64,000 bases of DNA from Eggerthella sp. YY7918 (GCF_000270285.1 NC_015738.1:1612001-1676000), one strand, 5' to 3'; numbered from the stretch's first letter, positions 32,083-41,981 are shown. Program-made: numbers and translations. The notes: generated by a model not told the origin, from the letters alone.

Positions 32083-35000
32083 CTATTCCTCGGAATCCTC
32101 GTCTGCAGACCCCTCGTCAGCTGATGCGCTCTGGCGGATGCGGCTGTGAAGCGCATACGCGCCCGCAGCGCCGCCGCAGACGACCAGGGCGCTGATTAGA
32201 ACCCATACGGGAAGCAAATCGTTGCCCGTCTTGTCGTAGGGAGCGCCGGGAGTCTCGGGGCTGTCGACGACGACCGTCTGCCCCTCGTCCTCGAGGTCTT
32301 GATGCACCGCGATGACGTTCCCGTTCACGTCGAGCACCTCCTCGAACGCCACGAGGGCGGCACCCTCCTCGAGCTGGGAAGCATCGAACTCGAAGGTCAC
32401 CTCGACAGTGCCCTCAGAACCCTCCGCCACGAACTCGGCTGTGGAGGTCACGGGATTGCCGTCGGAGTCCTCAAGGGCAAGGCCGGTGCTCTTGTCCATG
32501 ATGGTGCCATGGGCGGTATAGGTCTCGCCCGCGACGAGCCCCTTATACTCGACCGTATCCACGACGGTGACCGTCTCGCTCTCGACCATGTGGTCGCCGT
32601 CGGCGGCGTCGACGAGCGTGGTGCCGATCTCGACCACCGTAACGGACTGACCCTCGTCCTCGATGTCCTCGTGCACCGCGAGGACGGTGCCCTCGGCGTC
32701 GAGCAGCTTCTCAAACACCACCAGGCGGTGCCCGCCGAGGTTGGTCGAGTCGAAAGAAAGCTCTACGACCTGGGTGCCCTCAGCGGCATCGGGTGTGAAC
32801 TCGACGGTTGCAGTCACATCGGTTGCAAAAGGCCCCTCGCCGCTTTTCAGCGGCTCGCCCGTCTCGGCATCCATCAGCGTCGCCTCGAGCGTGTAGCTCT
32901 CGCCCGGGGTCAGACCCTCGAAGGAGACCTCGTCGGCGATGACGACCTCGGAGCCCGTCACGAACTTGTCGCCGTCTGCGGCGTCTGTTGCCGTGGTGCC
33001 GATGTCGACGAAGTGCACCGTCTGCCTCTCGTCCTCGATGTCTGCGTGGACGGCAGCTTCAATCCCGTCCTTGACGAGGCTCTCGAAGGCCACGATGTCC
33101 TCTCCCGCGAGCAGGCTCGCGTCGAAGGTGAACTCGATGTCTACCGAGCCGTTGGTGTTGTTCGCCATGAACTCCTTGGTCGCGGTCACGGGATTGCCCT
33201 CGGCGTCCAGCAGGGGTTCACCGGTCGACTTGACCATGAGCGTGCCGATGAGAGTGTAGGCGCTGCCGAACTCGAGGTTCTCGTAGTAGACGGTATCCAC
33301 GAGCGTCATCTGCTCGTTCGCCTGGGCGATCTGGTCGCCGTCGGCAGCCTCGGCTGCCTGCGTCCCGATCTTCGGCCCCTCCTGGTCGTCGAGCGTCATC
33401 CAGACGGCCTCGGCCACGCCGGAGTCGCGCTCGATCCAGAAGGTCTTGGTGATGAGCTCGTAGCCCTCGTTGGCCTCGCAGGAAAGCTCCTCCAGGGTGT
33501 ATTGACCGTGCGGCAGCGCGGCGAGTGCGTCGTTGGCGGGAGCGGACGAGCCGTCCTCGCCCAGTCCGAACCAGATGCCGGCTTCGGCGTCCATCATGTC
33601 GGAGGTGATGGCCTCTGCCTCGAGCAGGTGGTCGTTGCCGTTGGTGTTTTGAGTGTGCTTGTTCCAGCCCGCCTCGGTCGAAGCCTGGCCGTTGCGGTCG
33701 GTCACCAGCACGTGGGTCTCGCCGGTCGCCACGTTGGTGATGGCGAAGGGGACCTGCAGGCTCGCATTGGTGTCCTCGGCCTTCTTGGAGAGCTTGAGGT
33801 CGTTGCGGACGACCTGGTTGTAGAAGGCAAGCTCGCCGCCTTCCGCGTCGGCGGTCACGGTAAGGCCGTCGGTTCGGATCTTGAAGGTCCTGGGCTCGCC
33901 GTCGGTGAGCAGGTAGGAGTCGTTGGTCGCGGTCTCCTGGATGGTGTAGGTGCCATAAGGAAGCGCGTCGGGCGCGGTCCTCGCGATGTAGGAGCCGATT
34001 TCCTCGTCCCATGCGGTCTCGACGGTAGCGACGACTTCGCCTGGCTCGTACCAGGCGTCCCCCACGAGGACCTTAGCCGAAGACGTGTTCGTTATGGTGA
34101 ACTCGATGCCGGAAAGCGTGGTGCCGACGCCTTCAGGCGTGTGCCCGTTGCCTCCGACCGCTTCGGACTCGCCGAGCTCGGCGTCCGCCTTGGTCACCTG
34201 GACGCCGCCGCGGATCACGTCGTCTTGGACGGGATCGCCGGAAAGGTCGACGACCTGGCCGTCGCCCTCGATGGTGGACTCGAACCCGCCGTCCCAGGAG
34301 AGGTACCCCTCGGGAGCGTTTGCCTCGACGATGCGGTAGGAGCCGCACGGCAGCGCGTCACCTGCGGTCTGGGCGGTGTATGCCGATCCATCCCAGGAGA
34401 TGGAGATGGTCATGACCGTCTCGCCGTCAGCATAGCTGTGGCCGTTCACGAAGGAATTCATCCCCGACGCGTTGACAATGGCGAACTCGGCGCCCTCGAG
34501 CGAGGCGTCGCCCTGCTCGCTTGCGCCGGCTTGCGCGTCGATCTTGGCGATCTTCACACCGCCACGATCCCACGTGAAGCTGGCAAGCGTCTGGGCATCA
34601 GACCCCGCATGGATCCTGATGGCGCTAAATCCCGTGGAGACCTCGCCTGCACGTGCGTTGACCTGGCTCCACACGTTGCCCACGATCTCGCGCTCGGCCC
34701 AGGAGACGAACTCGGCATTCGTGCCGTAAGTCGCCTCGGCGACAGAGCCCAAGTTGGCATACGAGAGCAGGATGTGGCTCGCCACGCGGTACTTGTCCTC
34801 GTCCATGCCGCTTCCGTCGTACCAGGAGCTAGGCCACATGGACGCGTCGAAGCCGGGCGCGCCGTACGAGAACCACATGGCCGCCGCCAGATCCCCCGCC
34901 TCGCTCGTCGGATAGGTCCCCGCGTCGGGCGTGGAGCGCGACGGCTCGATGCAGTAGGCGTCGTTTCCGTTCGCACTCATCTGGGTCGTCGCGTAGCCGG

Positions 35001-35151
35001 CATAGGGGAGGTTCTTGCCGATCGATACGCTCACGTCTCCGGAGGCGTAAGCCTTAGCCGGGACGATGACAACGGACAGCACGAGCGCCATCGCCATGGC
35101 CACGCGCACGATCTTCGAAGAGGTTATCCTCTCCATCGCTTTCTCTTTCAT
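32083..35151 (-). CDS. VaFE-repeat cell-surface protein (sortase substrate)
   Basis: A 1022-residue secreted adhesin or pilus-like protein. It has a signal peptide (VRVAMAMALVLSVVIVPAKAYA), an N-terminal thioester-like domain with YCIEPSRSTP, three SpaA/Cna-B-like modules (GAEFAIVNA, GIEFTITNT, VPFAITNVA), then three VaFE repeats, each ending in a form of VAFE and H(A/E/Q)D(I/L)EDE(R/G)Q. The C-terminus is APYDKTG, a membrane segment and a basic/acidic tail. No LPxTG is present; PYDKTG is the likely sorting signal for the adjacent class B sortase. GGAGGAGG precedes the ATG. It probably helps mating contact or host attachment. Confidence 0.87.
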   Translation of the reverse strand: MKEKAMERITSSKIVRVAMAMALVLSVVIVPAKAYASGDVSVSIGKNLPYAGYATTQMSANGNDAYCIEPSRSTPDAGTYPTSEAGDLAAAMWFSYGAPGFDASMWPSSWYDGSGMDEDKYRVASHILLSYANLGSVAEATYGTNAEFVSWAEREIVGNVWSQVNARAGEVSTGFSAIRIHAGSDAQTLASFTWDRGGVKIAKIDAQAGASEQGDASLEGAEFAIVNASGMNSFVNGHSYADGETVMTISISWDGSAYTAQTAGDALPCGSYRIVEANAPEGYLSWDGGFESTIEGDGQVVDLSGDPVQDDVIRGGVQVTKADAELGESEAVGGNGHTPEGVGTTLSGIEFTITNTSSAKVLVGDAWYEPGEVVATVETAWDEEIGSYIARTAPDALPYGTYTIQETATNDSYLLTDGEPRTFKIRTDGLTVTADAEGGELAFYNQVVRNDLKLSKKAEDTNASLQVPFAITNVATGETHVLVTDRNGQASTEAGWNKHTQNTNGNDHLLEAEAITSDMMDAEAGIWFGLGEDGSSAPANDALAALPHGQYTLEELSCEANEGYELITKTFWIERDSGVAEAVWMTLDDQEGPKIGTQAAEAADGDQIAQANEQMTLVDTVYYENLEFGSAYTLIGTLMVKSTGEPLLDAEGNPVTATKEFMANNTNGSVDIEFTFDASLLAGEDIVAFESLVKDGIEAAVHADIEDERQTVHFVDIGTTATDAADGDKFVTGSEVVIADEVSFEGLTPGESYTLEATLMDAETGEPLKSGEGPFATDVTATVEFTPDAAEGTQVVELSFDSTNLGGHRLVVFEKLLDAEGTVLAVHEDIEDEGQSVTVVEIGTTLVDAADGDHMVESETVTVVDTVEYKGLVAGETYTAHGTIMDKSTGLALEDSDGNPVTSTAEFVAEGSEGTVEVTFEFDASQLEEGAALVAFEEVLDVNGNVIAVHQDLEDEGQTVVVDSPETPGAPYDKTGNDLLPVWVLISALVVCGGAAGAYALHSRIRQSASADEGSADEDSEE

Positions 35152-35168
35152 TTCTCTCGCACCTCCTC

Positions 35169-35645
35169 CTACATCGCGATGCTCTCGCGGCTTTGGGCGG
35201 CGCGCCTATCGCCGTTTCCCAGGCGCTCCGAGCCCTCGCGGGCTCCGCGGGCCTTCTCGGAGAGGCTCTGCAGGTACTCGCTGCGGCTGCGGTCGAGCGC
35301 CTCCTTGATCTGCGCCGGCATGACGCGCACGATGTCCTTGGCGGGCTTTCCTCGCTCGTCGAGCACCGGCTGGCCGTTCTCGTCGAGCACGCTCTTCTTG
35401 AGCCATACCTCGCGGTCCGTCAAAAGCGGGATGTCGCGGTAGTTCTCGCCTCGGTAGCGGGATTCGTTGACGAACATAGGGCTGAACTGGTAGTAGCTCA
35501 CGTCCACCCCATCGATCACCGTCCCCTTGGGCAGCGTCACCGAGTTGAACGTGCGCACCTCTCCCGTCACGCGGTCGGTGTACTCGATGTCGGTGCGCAC
35601 GAAGTTCTTGTGGAGCGTGAGATAGGTGTTCTTCTTCTCAGGCAT
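35169..35645 (-). CDS. Conserved-looking conjugation-operon protein of unknown function
   Basis: A 158-residue soluble protein: MPEKKNTYLTLHKNFVRT, VTLPKGTVIDGVDVSYYQFSPMFVNES, then VWLKKSVLDENGQPVL and a long basic helix at the end. ATG 35645 has AAAGGGG 8 bases upstream. It resembles the small beta-rich proteins found next to Gram-positive transfer genes, but I cannot name a family. It lies between the TrbL-like gene and the adhesin, all on the minus strand. Confidence 0.6.
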   Translation of the reverse strand: MPEKKNTYLTLHKNFVRTDIEYTDRVTGEVRTFNSVTLPKGTVIDGVDVSYYQFSPMFVNESRYRGENYRDIPLLTDREVWLKKSVLDENGQPVLDERGKPAKDIVRVMPAQIKEALDRSRSEYLQSLSEKARGAREGSERLGNGDRRAAQSRESIAM

Positions 35646-35770
35646 TTCATGCCCCTTTCTTTGCATCCTTTAGGCGGGCGTAGTTGTGGAAGCCCCGCCT
35701 GATTGCCTTGCCTTCGGTTTCGGTCAGCCATCCAAGGCGACCACCCCCTTTCAAAACGTCAGTTCCCAGA

Positions 35771-36775
35771 TCAGATTCCCGAGACGATGTCGCGCGCCCA
35801 TGCGCCGCTCTTGACGAGGGAGAGGATGAGCAGCACGCACATCGCTAGGTACTGCAGCGCGTAGGTGAGCCCCGTCGCTATGCCGTCGATGGGGGTGCCC
35901 GTCGAGGTGCTCGCCCCGGTGAGGCCTCCCAAGATGAGCGGAAAGGCTATGAGCAGAATCAGGATGATCAGCCCCGCCAGGCACACCGCCGTGAAGTTCT
36001 TCAGGTATCCGATTCCTATCTGGCGGGTGTCGTCTAACGCCATGAGGGAAAGCGGGATCGGGCTGAACGCGGCCATGATGTAGAGCTGGATGGCGCGCGC
36101 CCAGCAGACCACGAGCGCCACGATGTAGGCTCCGAGCACCACGACCCAGCTGATGACCGATACCAAGAGGAGCGCTATGAGCGCCGGGACGTCGTCGTCT
36201 TCGGTCACCACGCTCACGGCGGTAAGGTCGATCGCGCCGCCCGAGCCGAACAGCGACATCGTGCGGTCGATGGCGAGTCCCACGACCGCGTAGATGGCCT
36301 CCATGAGCTCGAAGCTGTTCTGTATGAGGAACAGGAACACGGCGAAGAAGACCAGCAGGAAGACGACCTCCTTCACGCCGGGGAAGGAGGCGTTGCCGTC
36401 CATGCGCTGGCTTATCTGGATGAGCTTCACCGTGAACACCAGCCCGAGCACCCCGCATCCGATGGGAAGCACCGCGGCGTCCCAGACCCCTCGCGCGATG
36501 TCGTACATGGAGACATCTCCTGCGGTCGTGAGCATCTGCGAGAAGTCCGCGCCGATGATGCCCTCGTAGCCGATGCTCGAGAGCACCGCCACCTGGTTGG
36601 TGAACATCCAGTTGCACGCGTCCCTCAGAAGCCCGGCGAGCCATGCGTTCACGTCGTCGGCGATGCTCGCGTAGGCGGGAGACGCCGGGACGAGCATGAG
36701 CGTCGCGAAGAGCAAGGTGGAGGCGAACGCGAGGAGAAAGCGCCTGTCTGAGATCATCGACGCCGCCCGCCTCAT
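35771..36775 (-). CDS. TrbL/VirB6-like polytopic transfer protein
   Basis: A 334-residue protein with a signal peptide-like start (LLAFASTLLFATLMLVPASPAYA) and about six membrane segments (FLLVFFAVFLFLIQNSFELM, LIALLLVSVISWVVVLGAYIV, AGLIILILLIAFPLIL). This is the layout of the inner-membrane channel subunit VirB6/TrbL in Gram-positive conjugation systems. ATG 36775 overlaps the upstream stop as ATGA. Confidence 0.8.
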   Translation of the reverse strand: MRRAASMISDRRFLLAFASTLLFATLMLVPASPAYASIADDVNAWLAGLLRDACNWMFTNQVAVLSSIGYEGIIGADFSQMLTTAGDVSMYDIARGVWDAAVLPIGCGVLGLVFTVKLIQISQRMDGNASFPGVKEVVFLLVFFAVFLFLIQNSFELMEAIYAVVGLAIDRTMSLFGSGGAIDLTAVSVVTEDDDVPALIALLLVSVISWVVVLGAYIVALVVCWARAIQLYIMAAFSPIPLSLMALDDTRQIGIGYLKNFTAVCLAGLIILILLIAFPLILGGLTGASTSTGTPIDGIATGLTYALQYLAMCVLLILSLVKSGAWARDIVSGI

Positions 36776-37479
36776 AGCGCGCTCATCTCCCCGGATCCGC
36801 GGTCGAGGGAGAGCTGCACGATAGTCGAGGCCGCGTCGTTCAGGTGGAAGGAGGTCGTGAGGACGTCCTCGTTGCAGTCGATGTAGACCTCGCCGTCCCA
36901 GGTGGCGAGCGTTGCCGTCGGGGACGCCGAGGATGCCTTCTGCGCTATGGCGGAGGCGATCTCGGCGTCTTCGGCATCGAGGAGCTCGTTGAGCTCCGGC
37001 GAGTGGGCGGAGAGCTCGATCCCGGCCTCGGAGCCCTCGGCGATGAGGTAGCTCTTCGACAGCGCGAACGCGTCGCATGAGATGCTCTTTCGGCCTCCCG
37101 TGTCGTTTATGGAGAGCAGCGTCTGGGAGGCGGCCTCGCCGGCAGATCGCGTGAAGGAGATCTGCGCCGAGAGGCCATCATCGTCGGGTTCCTCGGAGAG
37201 CACCTCGTAGTACATCACCTGGACTCCCGCCTCTCCAGACTCCACGATCGTCGAATCGGAGAGCGTGAGCGTGCACGTACCGTCCTCGCTCTCCCAGGTG
37301 GTGCCCGCATAGCCGGCAAGGGATTCGCCCGCCTGCTCTGCCTGTCGGCTTTGCTCCTCCACGGGAACGACGGGATTGGGATCGCTGGGCGCGATCGCAC
37401 AGCGCGCGAGCCCTGCCCCTATAAGGATCGCCGCAGCGCCTGCGGCGCATATGGCCATCAGTTTCGTCTTCTTGTCCAT
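36772..37479 (-). CDS. Secreted or membrane-anchored transfer-operon protein
   Basis: A 235-residue protein with one N-terminal hydrophobic segment (LMAICAAGAAAILIGAGLARC), Cys at residue 27, then an acidic extracellular beta-rich domain (GTCTLTLSDSTIVESGEAGVQ). The segment before Cys (LARC) is not a proper lipobox because of Arg at -1, so it is more likely membrane-anchored. Its position between the hydrolase and TrbL-like genes suggests an outer part of the transfer apparatus. GGAGCAAG precedes the ATG. Confidence 0.65.
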   Translation of the reverse strand: MDKKTKLMAICAAGAAAILIGAGLARCAIAPSDPNPVVPVEEQSRQAEQAGESLAGYAGTTWESEDGTCTLTLSDSTIVESGEAGVQVMYYEVLSEEPDDDGLSAQISFTRSAGEAASQTLLSINDTGGRKSISCDAFALSKSYLIAEGSEAGIELSAHSPELNELLDAEDAEIASAIAQKASSASPTATLATWDGEVYIDCNEDVLTTSFHLNDAASTIVQLSLDRGSGEMSAL

Positions 37480-37494
37480 CTTCTTGCTCCTTGT

Positions 37495-39069
37495 CTATCG
37501 ATACGACAGGGCGCAGGTGAAGCTCGAGATCCCGCTTGCGATCTTCACGACCTCGCCCCGATGGGGCGCGTGGATGTAGCGGTCGCCCCCTATGTAGATG
37601 CCGACATGCCCCGTTCGGTAGAGGATGTCGCCCGGCTGGACTTCCGACAGGGAGAGCTTCTTGCCCTGGGCGTACTGGCTTTCAGTGTTTCTCGGAATCG
37701 AGATCCCCGCCTGGCGGTAGCAGTACTGGGTGAGGCCGCTGCAGTCCAGGCCGACGCCCGGCGTCGTCCCGCCCCACACGTAGGGGACCCCGAGCTGGCT
37801 GTAGGCGGCGGAGACGATCGCGTCTGCCGAGACCGCCCCGGACCTGAAGTCCTCCAGGCTCATGCCGTCGAAGCGGTAGAGGCCGTAGGTCTCCATGGCG
37901 GATTTCAGGCTCTCGACGTAGCTCGAGCTCGTCGCCCATCCCGCATCCTTGAGCCCTTCGGCCATCTTGTCCGAGTCGTGGTTCGCAATCGCCTCGCGTA
38001 TGAGCGCGTTTGACGCGTAGCGATCGGCCTGCAGGAAGACGCGGCTGCGGAAGCGGATGCACTCCGCGTCGCCGACGAAGCTGATGAAATCCGCCGTGAC
38101 GGTGACCTGCTCGCCGCCGTACTCCTCGCCGGTCCTCCACGAGCTCTTCCCCGCGACCTCCTCGCACAGCGCGTAGGCGCTCGACCACTTCATGCCGAAC
38201 AGGTTGTGGTCCTGCGTGGCGAGCCCCGAGAGGTGGTCGCCCTGCCCCGACTCGACGATGATCTGCGCGATCGTACATCCTGCGGGGTGCCCGTACTCCT
38301 CCTGGCACGCGAGCGCCTCCTCGACCATCTCGTAGGTGATGTAGGGCGGCAGCCCCTCGAGGGAGGCTTTGGACGCCTCGTTTTCCCAGAAGCCGAAGAG
38401 GGCGCTCACGATCTGGGAGATTGCGAGCACGGCGAGCAGGAACGCCACGACCGCTGCGAGCACGCCTGCCACGGGGACGGCGACCGACGAGACCGCGCTC
38501 ACGACCGCGCCCTTGCCGCCGGCGGATGCAGCCGCCTTCGCGGCCCCGGCAGATGCCTGGCCGACGGCCGCATGCCGGGCCTTCGCGGCAGCGCCTTGAC
38601 CGAAGGCCCCCGCCTTGGCATGCTTTGCGGTCCCTTTCAGCGGGCCTTTAGGCTTCGAGGCGGCAGTGGCCTTCTTGGAGGCGGAATGCCGTGCGATGAC
38701 GGAGCGTGCGCCGCGGAAGGTGCTGCTCGCCTGTCCGATGCCGGAGAGCTCCTCGGAGTCGTCTGCCTCGGACGCGGCGGCATCGGCGATCGCGCGCTTG
38801 AGGTTCCCCTTGGCCTGGGCGGCGAGGCGGGATTTCACCTTCGGCCTGCCCGCACCGACAGGGGAGGGTTCGGCGAAGTCCGCCCTGCCCCGCCCCGGAG
38901 ATTTGCCCCTCGATGAGAGCGCCTCGCCCGCGCGCTCAGTCGATCCTTTCACTATCCCTGCCGAGATGGCGTCTGGCCGGTCGTCCATCCCGAGCGCACG
39001 CGCCTGCTCGCGGCTTGTCGCCTCGAGGCGTTCGGAGTCGGTCGAGTATTTCGCAACGCTCTCAGGCAT
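37495..39069 (-). CDS. Bifunctional cell-wall hydrolase of the transfer system (glucosaminidase-like plus NlpC/P60)
   Basis: A 524-residue protein. The first 200 residues are basic, Ala/Gly-rich and cytoplasmic, then a membrane segment (VAGVLAAVVAFLLAVLAISQIV). Next comes a lysozyme/glucosaminidase-like domain (CTIAQIIVESGQGDHLSGLATQDHNLFGMK, Glu as likely acid) and a C-terminal NlpC/P60 peptidase with GLDCSGLTQYCY (Cys), GHVGIYIG (His) and HAPHRG. It would open peptidoglycan locally for the mating channel, as CwlT/VirB1-type proteins do. It overlaps the VirB4 stop by 8 bases. Confidence 0.88.
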   Translation of the reverse strand: MPESVAKYSTDSERLEATSREQARALGMDDRPDAISAGIVKGSTERAGEALSSRGKSPGRGRADFAEPSPVGAGRPKVKSRLAAQAKGNLKRAIADAAASEADDSEELSGIGQASSTFRGARSVIARHSASKKATAASKPKGPLKGTAKHAKAGAFGQGAAAKARHAAVGQASAGAAKAAASAGGKGAVVSAVSSVAVPVAGVLAAVVAFLLAVLAISQIVSALFGFWENEASKASLEGLPPYITYEMVEEALACQEEYGHPAGCTIAQIIVESGQGDHLSGLATQDHNLFGMKWSSAYALCEEVAGKSSWRTGEEYGGEQVTVTADFISFVGDAECIRFRSRVFLQADRYASNALIREAIANHDSDKMAEGLKDAGWATSSSYVESLKSAMETYGLYRFDGMSLEDFRSGAVSADAIVSAAYSQLGVPYVWGGTTPGVGLDCSGLTQYCYRQAGISIPRNTESQYAQGKKLSLSEVQPGDILYRTGHVGIYIGGDRYIHAPHRGEVVKIASGISSFTCALSYR

Positions 39070-41572
39070 CGCCGCCCTCCCGGGCCCGCGCGAACGCCTG
39101 GGCGCGCTTTATCTGGGCGATCTCCTCGGGCTTGGTGTTGAACAGGTCGTAGAGCGCTCCTTTCGGGAAGTCGTCCTTGAGGGGGACGCGCACGCCGCCT
39201 GCCACCAGCAGGCCTTCGCCTGCCTTGATGGAGTCGTCGATGTATCCCTCCTCCTGCGCCGAGAGGGCCAGCAGGTCCACCCAGCTTTTCCGGTCCAGGT
39301 GGCTTTGCTTGTGGAGCAGCACGAAGTCCGAGTTGAGCACCATGTTGCGGGTGTCTTCGTGCTCGAGCATGTAGGTCGAGTTCTGCGTGATGCCCGTGCA
39401 GATGAGGTTGAACTTGCGGCCCTCCGCCCAGAACTTAGAGAAGTAGCTGATGATCGCAGGGTGCCCGAAGAGGCTCTGCACCTCGTCGATGTAGAGCCAG
39501 GTGGTCACGCCGCGCTCGAAGTTCGCGTACATGCGGTTACGCACCGCCTCCAGCGCCGTGAGCATGCCGAAGACCCTCATGTTCTGCGAGAGGTCCTTGA
39601 AGTCGACGTTGGTGATGCGGTTCTCGAAGCCGACGTTGCTCTGGTGGTTGAAGAACGACAGCGCGCCCTTCACGTAGCGCTCGTAGCGCAGCGCGATGTC
39701 GCGCGCCTCGGGCTCTTCCTGGTCGAGCAGCAGCTCGTAGAAATCGCCCAGCACGGGCAGGCGGCCCTTGTCCTCGCAGCGCATGTAGGCAAGCTCCACG
39801 CAGCGGCTGATGATCGACTTGTCTGCCTCGGGCAGCCCCTCGCGCCCCTCTGCCATGGTCGCGCTCGAGAGTGCCAGTATCGCGTCGATCTTGAAGGCGA
39901 GCTGCGCCTGGTTGGCCTTGTCGGCGACGTCGGAGAGGTCGAAGGGGTTCATGAACGTGTCGGTGTCCGGCGAGAAGCGTATGCAGGTGCCGCCCGCGGG
40001 CTCCACGACCGGCGCGTACTCGCCCGCCGGGTCGAAGACGATTACCTCGTCGTCGGGATAGGCCAGGATAGTGTTCATGATCTCGCGCTTGACGCTGAAG
40101 CTCTTGCCCGAGCCCGGCTTGCCGCAGACGAACCCCATGGGGCTCGCGAGCTTCTTGCGGTTGCAGATGACGAGGTTGCCCGACTGCTTGGACTGGCCGT
40201 AGTAGCCGCCGCCTTCCTGGTTGAGCTCCTGGGAGGCGAAGGGCATCTGTATGGCGATCTGCGCGGTCGTCATGTAGCGCGAAACCTCCACGTGGTTAAG
40301 CCCCAAAGGCAGGATCGAGTTCATGCCCTGGCGCTGGCGGTACGAAAGCGGCTCCACCTCGATGGAGCGCTGGCGCGCCGCCGCCATGATCTGGCGGGTC
40401 TGGTGGTCGAGGGCCTCTGCCGTGTCCGCGTAGGTGAACACGAGCCCCGTGTAGGTGAACAGTCGCTGGTTCTTGTTCTGGAGCTGGTCGAGGAGCTCTT
40501 CGGCCTCCTCCTTGGAGTGCGAGAGCTCGGGAGGCAGGATGGAGAAGTCGTAGCCCTTCTTGACCGCGCTCATCTGCTCGTCGATGACCTCCTTGTCCAT
40601 CCAGGCGATGCGCTTCTTCACGTAGGCCACCGCGGCGGCCTTGCCCATGGGATGGATGTGGAGCGTGACGTTGAGCGGCATCGGCAGGTCTACGACGTTG
40701 GCGATGCAGTCGTCCTCGAGATCGCTGCCAAATCCGCGGAAGACCAGCACGCGGCACCAGGCGCCGTCCGCCCGGTAGCAGTCGGCGCGCCCGTCCGGCT
40801 TGAAGTCGAGCACCGAGGGCGCGATGAGGTCCTTGGTGCGAAGCCCGCTTAGCTGGGACAGTTTGTCCCACGAGAAGGTGAACTCCGCTTTCGGCCGCAG
40901 CTGTGACTGGACGAGCTCGAGGCGCTCTGCCCCGTCGAGCATGCGCGCCTCGCAGCGGATGCGGGCGAGCGTCTGCATGCAGTCGCCGCGGGCTCGGGCG
41001 AGCCTGGGCGCGGCGGCGTCGAGGTCATCTGCCCCCACGAGGAAGGTGAGATAGCGGTGGCGCACGAGGTTGGAGACCCCCTCGCGCATCTTGTCGTTGA
41101 GGATGCGGTTGTACTCCTCGACGTACTCGTCGACGCGCGGGTCGCTCTTCTCGAAGAAGCGCTTGCGCCCGATCTCGCGCTCGGGTATGGGAGTGTTGGT
41201 TATGGTGAGCTGCACGGAGGTCTCCGAGCCGAAGTAGTCGTAGAGCTCGCTCATCGCCGCGAACACCGACTGCTGGTTCTCCTCGCGCGCGGACTGGTAG
41301 CTGATGTCCCCGAACTCGATGGTCTGGCTGAAGAGGCCCTCCTCGACCTGCGCGGTCCCGTCGGCGTACATGGCGTCGTAGCCGATTGCGGAAAGGACGT
41401 CTTTGGCCTCGGCTCGCGCGCGCCTCTTGCGGCGCGCCGCCTGCTCGACTTTCTTCTCCTCTTCCTCGAGCCCCGTCGTGCGGGCATGCGCGCCGCGCAC
41501 GGGCAGCCTGCCCTTGCGTGCCGCCGCCTCCTTTTCCTTGGGTTTCTTATTGGTCTTATCGAACAGCAGCAT
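39062..41572 (-). CDS. VirB4/TraC-type conjugation ATPase
   Basis: An 836-residue ATPase that powers the type IV secretion channel. Walker A is GFVCGKPGSGKSFSVK, Walker B TTWLYIDEVQSLFG, with the VirB4 region EVIVFDPAGEYAPVV and ICTGITQNSTYMLEH. The start at ATG 41572 follows GGAGGCGA; the frame upstream reads through prgI out of frame and is not coding. It begins within the last bases of prgI. Confidence 0.92.
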   Translation of the reverse strand: MLLFDKTNKKPKEKEAAARKGRLPVRGAHARTTGLEEEEKKVEQAARRKRRARAEAKDVLSAIGYDAMYADGTAQVEEGLFSQTIEFGDISYQSAREENQQSVFAAMSELYDYFGSETSVQLTITNTPIPEREIGRKRFFEKSDPRVDEYVEEYNRILNDKMREGVSNLVRHRYLTFLVGADDLDAAAPRLARARGDCMQTLARIRCEARMLDGAERLELVQSQLRPKAEFTFSWDKLSQLSGLRTKDLIAPSVLDFKPDGRADCYRADGAWCRVLVFRGFGSDLEDDCIANVVDLPMPLNVTLHIHPMGKAAAVAYVKKRIAWMDKEVIDEQMSAVKKGYDFSILPPELSHSKEEAEELLDQLQNKNQRLFTYTGLVFTYADTAEALDHQTRQIMAAARQRSIEVEPLSYRQRQGMNSILPLGLNHVEVSRYMTTAQIAIQMPFASQELNQEGGGYYGQSKQSGNLVICNRKKLASPMGFVCGKPGSGKSFSVKREIMNTILAYPDDEVIVFDPAGEYAPVVEPAGGTCIRFSPDTDTFMNPFDLSDVADKANQAQLAFKIDAILALSSATMAEGREGLPEADKSIISRCVELAYMRCEDKGRLPVLGDFYELLLDQEEPEARDIALRYERYVKGALSFFNHQSNVGFENRITNVDFKDLSQNMRVFGMLTALEAVRNRMYANFERGVTTWLYIDEVQSLFGHPAIISYFSKFWAEGRKFNLICTGITQNSTYMLEHEDTRNMVLNSDFVLLHKQSHLDRKSWVDLLALSAQEEGYIDDSIKAGEGLLVAGGVRVPLKDDFPKGALYDLFNTKPEEIAQIKRAQAFARAREGGDA

Positions 41573-41963
41573 TCGCCTCCGCCCCCTTCCTCTTCGCCTT
41601 GCGCTTGGCCTTTCGCGAAGGGCGTCCCGGCACGGGAGAGGTCTGCGCGCCCTCGAGCACGGGGGTGGAGCGGTAGAGGATCCTCTGGTCCTCGAGCTTG
41701 AAGTCGAGCCAGAGCGGGACGAACTTCTCAAATTTCATGTGATGGGGCCGCCAGAACCCCGCGAGCCAGAACGGCAGCGACGCGCACATGACCGGCAGGG
41801 CGGCGTCGCGCACCTCGATGCCGAGGGCGAACTGGCAGAGCGCCGCGGCTCCGACGGCGGAGGCGAGTCCGCCTGCGAGGCACGCGAGCGTGCGCGCGGA
41901 GAGCTTGCCCACGATCTTCTCGGTGTACTCGCCGATGTCCTTCTGGACCCTTACGGATAGCAT
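41556..41963 (-). CDS. PrgI-family membrane protein
   Basis: A 135-residue protein: MLSVRVQKDIGEYTEKIVGKLSART, two membrane segments (LACLAGGLASAVGAAALC and ALPVMCASLPFWLAGFW), then HHMKFEKFVPLWLDFK and a basic tail. This is the PrgI pattern, the small VirB3-like partner preceding VirB4 in Gram-positive transfer operons. ATG 41963 has AAGGAGG at 8 bases; GTG 41969 is possible. Confidence 0.85.
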   Translation of the reverse strand: MLSVRVQKDIGEYTEKIVGKLSARTLACLAGGLASAVGAAALCQFALGIEVRDAALPVMCASLPFWLAGFWRPHHMKFEKFVPLWLDFKLEDQRILYRSTPVLEGAQTSPVPGRPSRKAKRKAKRKGAEANAAVR

Positions 41964-41981
41964 TTGCACATCCTCCTTCCC

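Noticed and set aside
32299-35442. A 1047-codon frame on the plus strand opposite the adhesin
   Set aside because: It is the antisense shadow of the VaFE gene, whose signal peptide, repeats and anchor prove the minus strand to be coding. High GC makes such long shadows common here.
38615-40852. A 745-codon plus-strand frame opposite the hydrolase and VirB4 genes
   Set aside because: Antisense shadow of two genes with clear catalytic motifs.
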